A stretch of 5,412 bases of DNA from Candidatus Sordicultor fermentans. Its GTDB lineage: Bacteria > Atribacterota > Atribacteria > Atribacterales > Caldatribacteriaceae. The notes below the pieces were generated by a model, which was not told the DNA's origin, searched no databases, and saw only the letters and a program-made list of their open reading frames with translations. The stretch lies in the NCBI GenBank assembly GCA_002385475.1, contig DGDO01000106.1, forward strand, positions 1-5,412, written 5' to 3'. Both the position numbers and the translations under genes were made by a program. This document shows positions 1-4,963 of the stretch, one piece after another (within the stretch, counting starts at the first letter, position 1; each line of letters starts with the position of its first letter).

Positions 1-40
1 GATTAAAAGTCCGGTGCTCTACCTTCTGAGCTAACGGCCC
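1..40 (-). tRNA. tRNA-Lys (anticodon UUU), 5' half, cut by window start
   Basis: Read on the minus strand, the segment starts GGGCCGTTAGCTCAGAAGG at base 40. This is a standard tRNA 5' half: a 7-base acceptor strand (GGGCCGT), TA, the D-stem GCTC paired with GAGC around an AGAAGGTA loop, then the anticodon stem strand CCGGA and the loop CTTTTAA. The loop gives anticodon TTT, so the tRNA reads Lys codons AAA/AAG. Only the first two bases of the 3' side of the anticodon stem are present. The variable loop, T-arm and 3' acceptor strand lie outside the window, so it cannot be judged whether the tRNA is intact. It is transcribed away from the sugar genes. Confidence 0.93.
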
Positions 41-57
41 ACTCTTCAGCGCTTGAC

Positions 58-86
58 AATATATCCTAAAGCTACCTTTTTGTCAA
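58..86 (-). promoter_or_regulatory. sigma-70-type promoter of tRNA-Lys
   Basis: On the minus strand there is a perfect -35 box TTGACA (bases 86 to 81), a 17-base spacer (80 to 64) and a -10 box TATATT (63 to 58). Transcription would start near base 51, about 11 bases before the mature tRNA 5' end at 40, which suits a short leader removed by RNase P. Box quality, ideal spacing and position all agree with a strong housekeeping promoter. Confidence 0.8.
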
Positions 87-270
87 CAGCGTTATTATTC
101 TACCAGAAGAGAAGATGAATTTAAAGCTCTGTGAAGAAAATTTTGCAATTCTCAGCGTATTTAAGGCATAACCTCCATACTTGGTGAGTCTCGATATAGA
201 ATACGGGAAACATTATTTCGTCCTTCTTTTAATCAGGGTATGGGGATTTTCCAAACAGCTCTCCCACTTC
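87..270. other. intergenic stretch without recognisable gene
   Basis: This stretch separates the divergent tRNA promoter from the regulator promoter. The best small reading frame is ATG at 115 to TAA at 171 (18 codons) with only a weak GA-rich stretch before it, and I do not support it as a gene. No terminator-like hairpin with a T-run, tRNA or clear repeat is visible. With its flanking promoters, the gene-free span between tRNA and regulator is 41-361. Confidence 0.5.
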
Positions 271-299
271 TTGACAATTCTATGAAAAGCGCTTAATCT
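271..299 (+). promoter_or_regulatory. candidate promoter of the GntR-family regulator
   Basis: A perfect -35 box TTGACA at 271-276 is followed after 17 bases by TAATCT at 294-299, a weak -10 match (3 of 6). Transcription would start near 305-307, giving a leader of about 55 bases before the start codon. The weak -10 and an 8-bp palindrome AAGCGCTT (287-294) inside the spacer would suit a controlled promoter. TATTCT at 299-304 matches the -10 consensus better but is 22 bases from the -35, too far for normal use. Confidence 0.55.
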
Positions 300-308
300 A
301 TTCTTAGA

Positions 309-320
309 TGGTTAATACCA
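309..320 (+). promoter_or_regulatory. candidate HutC-type operator TGGT-N4-ACCA
   Basis: TGGTTAATACCA is an inverted repeat of TGGT and ACCA around four bases. Its layout is that of operators bound by HutC-subfamily GntR regulators such as NagR/YvoA and DasR (TGGT-N4-ACCA, often with CTAG-like centres). It lies just downstream of the predicted transcription start and about 40 bases ahead of a gene for exactly this regulator type. Autoregulation by the product of 362-1114 is the natural reading. The same motif was not found in the gap before the dehydrogenase gene at 1325. Confidence 0.6.
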
Positions 321-324
321 CTTA

Positions 325-344
325 ATATTCTTACTTAAGAATAT
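325..344 (+). repeat. perfect 9-bp inverted repeat in regulator leader
   Basis: ATATTCTTA-CT-TAAGAATAT forms two perfect 9-base arms around two bases. It sits 4 bases after the TGGT-N4-ACCA element and 6 bases before the start of the Shine-Dalgarno sequence. As DNA it could be an operator for a dimeric regulator. As RNA it could fold into a weak AT-rich hairpin close to the ribosome site. There is no T-run that would make it a terminator. Confidence 0.6.
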
Positions 345-350
345 AAAATT

Positions 351-357
351 AAGGAGG
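351..357 (+). promoter_or_regulatory. Shine-Dalgarno of the regulator gene
   Basis: AAGGAGG at 351-357 is a near-perfect ribosome binding sequence. It ends 4 bases before GTG at 362. A second in-frame candidate, TTG at 371, sits 10 bases after a secondary AGGAGA (355-360). That 10-base distance recurs at three genes downstream, so the start codon remains open between 362 and 371. Confidence 0.7.
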
Positions 358-361
358 AGAA

Positions 362-1114
362 GTGATTATTTTGGAGCAGAAATTAAATCGCAAGATACCA
401 GTTCCCCTTTATTACCAGCTGAAAGAAATCATAAAAGAAGAAATTGAGGAAGGTAAGCTCAAGCCTGGAGATCCGATTCCTTCGGAAAGAGAACTTTCTG
501 AAAAATATGGAATCAGTCGCCCGACAGTTAGACAGGCTTTGAAGGAATTAGTGTATGAGGGCTGGCTAACAAGAGAAAAAGGAAGAGGGACTTTTATCTC
601 TAAGCCGAAGATTGATTATGGTTTTATCCAGCACTTTACCACTTTTTATGATGATATGGTGGAAAAAGGTTATTCACTACGTACTGTTATCCTTAATAAG
701 GAAATTCGGAAAGCAGGAAAAGAAATTGCCCGGTTTCTCCAAATAGGGGAAGACGAGGAAATTATTTTTATCGATCGACTGCGATTTATTGAAGATGAGC
801 CAATAGTAAGAGTTAATAATCATATCCCTTTAGCTCTCTGCCCGGCGTTGGTGGAAGAAGACTTAACCGATCAATCTCTCTATCGTATCATGACGGAAAA
901 ATATGGTCTCAAGCCCTATCGAGCAGAAATAAGCCTGGAGCCCATCGTAGCCAATGAAGTAGACTCTGAGCTTCTGGATATTGAGAAGGGGGCCCCTATG
1001 CTTCTCATGGAAAATGTTACTTTTACCGAAGAAGGGCAAATAATCGATTTCTTCCGTTCCCGATTTAGGGGGGATAAAGGAAAGGTCAGAGTGAACGTAT
1101 ATAAGGAGAGGTAA
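362..1114 (+). CDS. GntR/HutC-family transcriptional regulator with UTRA ligand domain
   Basis: This is a cytoplasmic DNA-binding regulator of 250 residues, the usual length for HutC-subfamily GntR proteins. The N-terminal winged helix-turn-helix (about residues 15-80) opens with PLYYQLKEII. It carries the recognition segment PSERELSEKYGISRPTVRQAL (40-60) and the wing KGRGTF (73-78). A UTRA effector-binding domain follows (about 90-245), with the segment DRLRFIEDEPIV (138-149) and the closing RSRFRGD (232-238) typical of the fold. UTRA domains in characterised relatives (NagR/DasR, TreR) bind phosphosugars, so a phosphorylated sugar from the downstream pathway is a plausible ligand (inference). 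The gene has its own promoter and a palindrome-rich leader, suggesting autoregulation. It probably controls the sugar operon 210 bases downstream. The start is GTG at 362; TTG at 371 would remove three residues without touching the domain. Confidence 0.92.
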   Translation: MIILEQKLNRKIPVPLYYQLKEIIKEEIEEGKLKPGDPIPSERELSEKYGISRPTVRQALKELVYEGWLTREKGRGTFISKPKIDYGFIQHFTTFYDDMVEKGYSLRTVILNKEIRKAGKEIARFLQIGEDEEIIFIDRLRFIEDEPIVRVNNHIPLALCPALVEEDLTDQSLYRIMTEKYGLKPYRAEISLEPIVANEVDSELLDIEKGAPMLLMENVTFTEEGQIIDFFRSRFRGDKGKVRVNVYKER

Positions 1115-1324
1115 AAAGCATTTTAGCTAATCCCTCTATGCAGTAAAGGGGAACCGAGAAGCAGCTTGAGCATCAGGAATTAATATAGATAGAGTAAAAA
1201 TTGTGGTTTACAGAGGTATAGTTATTTGTTTTTTTCCAGGAGGAGCTGAAGCATACTTAAAGCTTGAAGGAAAAAGAAGGAAGAATTGTAACTAATAAAT
1301 AAATTGAGAAGGAGTGATTCTTCA
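1115..1324 (+). other. 210-base leader between regulator and sugar operon
   Basis: No gene is recognised here. A run of seven Ts lies at about 1229-1235, but no convincing stem precedes it, so I do not call a terminator. A perfect ribosome-binding-like AGGAGGAG (1238-1245) is followed by no well-spaced start codon. The nearest in-frame TTG (1264) opens only 12 codons to a TAA at 1300. TATAGT (1217-1222) and TATAGA (1184-1189) resemble -10 boxes but lack a suitably placed -35. A weak TTGAGC lies at 1166-1171. The operon may therefore be read through from the regulator or have a weak or activated promoter here. Confidence 0.45.
1309..1314 (+). promoter_or_regulatory. Shine-Dalgarno that fixes the dehydrogenase start
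   Basis: AAGGAG at 1309-1314 (within GAAGGAGTGAT) ends 10 bases before TTG at 1325. An in-frame TTG at 1304 lies upstream of this site and would put the ribosome site inside the gene, adding seven residues not expected before the Rossmann strand. The 1325 start is therefore preferred. Confidence 0.75.
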
Positions 1325-2350
1325 TTGAATAAGCTTCGTTTTGTTTTGGTAGGAGCAGGAAGAGCAGGTATGGTTCATGGCCAAAATTTGGTTCATTACA
1401 TCCCCGAAGGAGAGCTAAAGGCTGTAGTAGACGTAGATTTAAAGAGGGCCGAAGAGACCAGCGCAAGCCTGGGGGTTAAATCTTTTTACTCCACTTTGGA
1501 TGAGGCTCTGGAAAAGGAAGATTGTGACGCCGTTTGTATTGCTTCTTTAACTTTTACTCATCGGGAAATGATAGAAAAGGCGGCAGGAGCTAAAAAGCAC
1601 ATTTTCTGTGAAAAACCTCTGGCTCAAAGTTTAGAGGAAGCAGAAAAAATTCAGGAAGCTGTGGAAAAAGCTGGTGTAAAGTTCCAGATCGGTTTTATGC
1701 GCCGATATGACCCGGGGATACGGAGAGCATGGGAGATGGTGAGAGAGGGGAAAATCGGAGATATAGTTCTCATTAAATCTACTGGTCGAGGCCCGGGCCT
1801 TCCTGCTCCCTGGATTTTTGATAGAGAAAAAAGCGGAGGGATGTTGGCTGAAGTTTCCTCTCATGATATAGATTCAGTTTTGTGGTTTGTTGACAAAAAG
1901 CCTCATCACCTCCACCTGGAAGCTAAGAATTTCAAAGGACAAGAAATAAGAGAAGAGTTTCCCGATTTTTACGATCACTATGTTTTAACTATGAGTTTTG
2001 TTGAGGGGCCTTTAGGAATGATAGATGGAGGGTGTCCGGTAGGTTATGCCTATGATGCCCGGATAGAGATTTTAGGAACAGAAGGAATGATTAAAGTAGG
2101 AGAAACAGAAGCAAGGGGTCCAGTTCTTTATACTTCGGATAAAAAATCCTGGCGGGATAATCAATCCAGTTGGCGGGATCGTTTTCGGGAAGGATACCTG
2201 GAGGAAATGAAGTCTTTTATCCGTTCTGTTTTAGAAGATCAAAACCCATCTCCTTCTATTATTGATGGTAAGAGAGTGGTAAAGGTGGTGGAGCTTGCTC
2301 ATAAGTCTCTCGGTCAGCAAAGTCCAGTTCTCTGGGAAGGAGAGTGGTAG
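1325..2350 (+). CDS. GFO/IDH/MocA-family NAD(P)-dependent dehydrogenase, inositol 2-dehydrogenase-like
   Basis: This predicted soluble oxidoreductase has 341 residues, normal for the family. The N-terminal Rossmann domain has GAGRAG (residues 10-15) for dinucleotide binding and an acidic D36 after strand 2 (AVVDVD), favouring NAD over NADP. The family signature CEKPL places the catalytic lysine at K97. The C-terminal substrate domain holds GFMRRYDPG (123-131) and GGMLAEVSSHDID (171-183) with the catalytic histidine H180. Overall it resembles IolG, which oxidises myo-inositol to scyllo-inosose, including RIEILGTEG (246-254) and YLEEMKSFI (291-299) near the end. The aspartate usually four residues before the histidine is glutamate here (E176). 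It is the first gene of the operon and lies 2 bases before the kinase, whose ribosome site is inside its last codons. The substrate could be a cyclitol, polyol or sugar; the exact one cannot be read from sequence. Confidence 0.88.
   Translation: MNKLRFVLVGAGRAGMVHGQNLVHYIPEGELKAVVDVDLKRAEETSASLGVKSFYSTLDEALEKEDCDAVCIASLTFTHREMIEKAAGAKKHIFCEKPLAQSLEEAEKIQEAVEKAGVKFQIGFMRRYDPGIRRAWEMVREGKIGDIVLIKSTGRGPGLPAPWIFDREKSGGMLAEVSSHDIDSVLWFVDKKPHHLHLEAKNFKGQEIREEFPDFYDHYVLTMSFVEGPLGMIDGGCPVGYAYDARIEILGTEGMIKVGETEARGPVLYTSDKKSWRDNQSSWRDRFREGYLEEMKSFIRSVLEDQNPSPSIIDGKRVVKVVELAHKSLGQQSPVLWEGEW
2337..2342 (+). promoter_or_regulatory. Shine-Dalgarno of the kinase, inside the dehydrogenase end
   Basis: AAGGAG at 2337-2342 ends 10 bases before TTG at 2353. 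The alternative GTG at 2344 is only one base from this site, too close for normal initiation. The site overlaps the last codons of the dehydrogenase, so translation of the two genes is probably coupled. Confidence 0.7.
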
Positions 2351-2352
2351 AT

Positions 2353-3879
2353 TTGCATTATCTCATTGGTAGTGATTTAGGAACTACGGCTACCAAAACC
2401 GGCCTTTTCGATGAAGAAGGAAATTTAATAGCACTTGCTCGGCAAAAATCTAATTTGATCTATGGTAAAGACGGAAGTGTTGTTCAGGATCCCTATGAGA
2501 TGTTGAGCTCGGTGGTGGAGACTGTAAAAGAGGTAGTAGAAAAAAGCGGAGTTTCTCCCTCTTCTATTCTCGCTATTGCTCTTGATGGTCAAATGGCAGG
2601 GGTTATGGGAGTAGATGAAAGTGGAGAAGCAGCTACCCCTTATGATTCCTGGTTAGATGTGAGATGTGCTCCCTATACGGAGCTAATGAGAGAAAAAGCT
2701 GAAGAGTTAATTATTAAGCGATCAGGTATGGCACCCAGCATTAATCATGGCCCTAAAATTTTGTGGTGGAAGAAAGAGCAACCAGAAGTTTATCAGAAAA
2801 TTGACAAATTTACTGTTCCTTCTTGCTGGGTCAGCCAGAAGCTATGTGGTCTCCGGGGTGAGAAAACGTTTATAGACTATACTTATCTTCATTTTTCCTG
2901 CTTCTCTCATTTGGAAGATGGTTGCTGGGATAGAGAGTTGATGGAAATTTTTGAAGTGGAAGAAAGTAAGTTTCCTCTGATAGTTAAACCTTGGCAAGTG
3001 GTGGGAAAGATTAAAAAAGAGTGGGCAGAAAAGATGGGAATCCCTGCCGGTACTCCTGTGGTTGCTGGTTGTGGAGACCAGGCAGCTAATAATTTGGGCG
3101 CTGGAGTGGTAGAAAGGGGTACAGCTTTTGATGTAGCCGGCACCGCTTCTTGTTTTAGCCTTTCAGTAGATAGATTTGTTCCTGATTTAGAGCACAAAAC
3201 TATTCTTTTTCCTCGAGCGGTATTAGAGGGATATTATTACCCCATGGCTTATATAAATGGAGGAGGATTAGACTTAGAGTGGGCTAAAGATGAATTTTTT
3301 CGAGAATGGGCAGAGTTGCCTAATGCTTTTCAGTTGATTGATGAAGAGGTGGAGAAAATTGTTTCTTCTCCTTCCTCTCTGGTTTTTCTCCCTCATCTTC
3401 GGGGTAGAAACTGTCCTGGCGAGCCCTATTTCCGGGGAGTATTTGCCGGTTTTAGCTGGGACCACCGTAGGGAACATCTGTTTCGAGCCATACTTGAGGG
3501 GATAGCTTTCGAATATGCCTATTACCTTTCTATAATTAGAAAGCTCCTACCGGAGATAAATTTCCAGGAAGTGCGAGTAATAGGAGGAGGAGCTAAGTCA
3601 TCTTTCTGGAATCGGATAAAAGCTAGCATCCTGCGTATGCCTTATGTGGAGTTAGATAGAGAAGAGTTTGCCATCTGGGGGTCAGCGTTACTGGCTGGTT
3701 TTGGAGTGGGATTATTTTCTGACCTCAAAGAAAAATCTATCCATTCAGTACAAAAAATTAAAACTCATTTTCCTCAAGAGGAATGGAGTGCTTTTTACGA
3801 TAATCTTTTCCCTTTTTATCTTGATACTCTGGAAAAGATGGGTAAAGTTTTCGATTCTCATAAAGAGCTTTTTAGCTGA
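2353..3879 (+). CDS. FGGY-family carbohydrate kinase (xylulokinase-like, substrate unknown)
   Basis: This is a predicted ATP-dependent sugar kinase of 508 residues, standard for FGGY kinases. The N-terminal domain begins with the phosphate-binding loop SDLGTTATK (residues 7-15) and carries DGQMAG (78-83) in the substrate region. The second half contains GCGDQAANN (239-247), whose D242 matches the catalytic base of the family. It then has VAGTASC (261-267) and the nucleotide-binding GGGAKSSFWN (411-420). Characterised members phosphorylate a terminal hydroxyl of xylulose, ribulose, gluconate, glycerol and similar substrates. The E. coli XylB motif SGQMHG reads DGQMAG here, so the substrate is probably not simply D-xylulose (inference). 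The start is TTG at 2353 from ribosome-site spacing; GTG at 2344 would add three residues and overlap the previous stop. A 26-base gap leads to the next gene. The likely role is trapping the ketose made by the flanking dehydrogenases. Confidence 0.9.
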   Translation: MHYLIGSDLGTTATKTGLFDEEGNLIALARQKSNLIYGKDGSVVQDPYEMLSSVVETVKEVVEKSGVSPSSILAIALDGQMAGVMGVDESGEAATPYDSWLDVRCAPYTELMREKAEELIIKRSGMAPSINHGPKILWWKKEQPEVYQKIDKFTVPSCWVSQKLCGLRGEKTFIDYTYLHFSCFSHLEDGCWDRELMEIFEVEESKFPLIVKPWQVVGKIKKEWAEKMGIPAGTPVVAGCGDQAANNLGAGVVERGTAFDVAGTASCFSLSVDRFVPDLEHKTILFPRAVLEGYYYPMAYINGGGLDLEWAKDEFFREWAELPNAFQLIDEEVEKIVSSPSSLVFLPHLRGRNCPGEPYFRGVFAGFSWDHRREHLFRAILEGIAFEYAYYLSIIRKLLPEINFQEVRVIGGGAKSSFWNRIKASILRMPYVELDREEFAIWGSALLAGFGVGLFSDLKEKSIHSVQKIKTHFPQEEWSAFYDNLFPFYLDTLEKMGKVFDSHKELFS

Positions 3880-3889
3880 AACAAATTAA

Positions 3890-3900
3890 AAGGACGTGAT
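3890..3900 (+). promoter_or_regulatory. extended Shine-Dalgarno of the zinc dehydrogenase
   Basis: AAGGACGTGAT matches the full anti-Shine-Dalgarno complement AAGGAGGTGAT with one mismatch. Its core ends 10 bases before TTG at 3906, the same geometry as the two genes upstream, which supports the TTG start. Confidence 0.7.
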
Positions 3901-3905
3901 CAACC

Positions 3906-4931
3906 TTGAAAGCAGCAGTATTTTCTTATCCTCCTGGGATAAAGGTGATAGAGGTTCCTGAGCCCCAACCTGGGGAAGGAGAGGTTTTAATCCGGGTGAA
4001 AGCGGTGGCTTTGTGTGGCACAGATTTGCGTATCGCTCGGCGGGGACATGCTGATATTTCGGAAGGAGAAAAGCGTATTTTAGGACATGAAGTGGTAGGG
4101 GTGATTGAAGAGGTAGGAAAAGGAGTAGATGACCTGGCCCCGGGCATGAAAGTGGCTATAGCTCCCAATTACGGATGTGGAAAGTGTTATTACTGTATTC
4201 AGGGTCTTACTCATCATTGTCCGGAAGGGAAAGCTCTGGGAATAACGGAAAATGGCGGGTTTGCCGAGTTTATGGTAGTCCCTCAAAAAGCAGTATCTCA
4301 GGGAAATGTTTTTCCCCTGCCCGGGGAAACTGATTTGGTCTCTATTGCTTTTGTGGAAGCTTTAGCTTGTGTAGTGCATGGTTTTCTTCCTCTCGGGGTG
4401 GGCTTTCGAGATCGAGTTCTTATATATGGAGCCGGCCCCATTGGGTTAATGTTTTTAGAATTAGCTCAACTGCAGGGAGCAAAGGAAGTCTGGATGGCAG
4501 ACTTAAGTGAAGACCGCCTAAAGGTAGCCCAAGAAAGAGGAGCTAAAACCATAGTGGTGGGGAAGGAGAAAGTAAAAGAGAGAATAAAGGAAGCGGAAGT
4601 GGTGGTAGTAGCTGCTCCTTCTCCTGATGCTCAAAAAGAAGCTTTAGAGGTAGCCGGAATTTATGGAAGAATTAATTTCTTTGGTGGTTTACCTCCTCAG
4701 GTAAAAGAAGTTGCCCTTCCCAGTAATTTAATTCACTACAAAGAATTGGTAGTAACCGGGACTACAAAATCTAACAACTTTCACTTTCGGAGCGCTCTGG
4801 ATTTGTTATTGCAAGAGCAATTGGACCTTTCTTATCTTGTAAGTCACGTTTTGCCCTTAGAAAGAATAGAAGAAGGCTTATCTCTTATGGAGAGACAACA
4901 GTCTCTTAAAGTAGTTATAGTTCCAGAATGA
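3906..4931 (+). CDS. zinc-dependent medium-chain alcohol/polyol dehydrogenase (sorbitol/threonine dehydrogenase-like)
   Basis: This predicted cytoplasmic NAD(H)-dependent oxidoreductase has 341 residues, typical of the zinc MDR family. Catalytic zinc ligands are visible: C37 in LCGTD, H61-E62 in GHE, and E151 in EALAC. The structural zinc lobe is complete with C91, C94, C97 and C105 (GCGKCYYC, then HHC). The cofactor domain has GAGPIG (175-180), and D199 after the second strand favours NAD. Relatives interconvert secondary alcohols and ketones of polyols (sorbitol, iditol, threonine, 2,3-butanediol) and, in the Thermotoga inositol route, keto-cyclitols. Standing next to an IolG-like enzyme and a sugar kinase, it probably performs a second oxidation, or a reduction that inverts a stereocentre (inference). 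It starts at TTG 3906, 26 bases after the kinase and 32 before the isomerase gene. No key residue is missing. Confidence 0.9.
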   Translation: MKAAVFSYPPGIKVIEVPEPQPGEGEVLIRVKAVALCGTDLRIARRGHADISEGEKRILGHEVVGVIEEVGKGVDDLAPGMKVAIAPNYGCGKCYYCIQGLTHHCPEGKALGITENGGFAEFMVVPQKAVSQGNVFPLPGETDLVSIAFVEALACVVHGFLPLGVGFRDRVLIYGAGPIGLMFLELAQLQGAKEVWMADLSEDRLKVAQERGAKTIVVGKEKVKERIKEAEVVVVAAPSPDAQKEALEVAGIYGRINFFGGLPPQVKEVALPSNLIHYKELVVTGTTKSNNFHFRSALDLLLQEQLDLSYLVSHVLPLERIEEGLSLMERQQSLKVVIVPE

Positions 4932-4963
4932 AAACAAAAAACAAAAATAGAAAGGATGATATT

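Noticed and set aside
53..58. TTGACA on the + strand as a second promoter toward the regulator
   Set aside because: No -10 box lies at 16-18 bases; the sequence overlaps the -10 region of the minus-strand tRNA promoter, which explains it better.
115..171. 18-codon reading frame (ATG to TAA) upstream of the regulator
   Set aside because: It has only a weak GA-rich stretch before the ATG, no recognisable product and no conserved feature; such frames arise by chance.
287..294. AAGCGCTT palindrome resembling the core of a LacI/CcpA-type operator
   Set aside because: Symmetry ends at eight bases and the flanks do not match the cre consensus well. No LacI-family gene is present, so I only mention it with the promoter.
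1132..1150. CCCT...AGGG pairing just after the regulator stop, as a terminator
   Set aside because: Only four pairs with an 11-base loop and no T-run directly after it.
2907..3197. Longest minus-strand open frame (96 codons) inside the kinase gene
   Set aside because: It lies wholly within the conserved kinase coding region, has no recognisable domain, and is a shadow of the + strand codons, as are the other minus-strand frames.
4311..4329. TTTCCCC-N5-GGGGAAA inverted repeat in the zinc dehydrogenase gene
   Set aside because: It lies in the middle of a well-conserved reading frame with no T-run or positional logic; chance is the simpler explanation.
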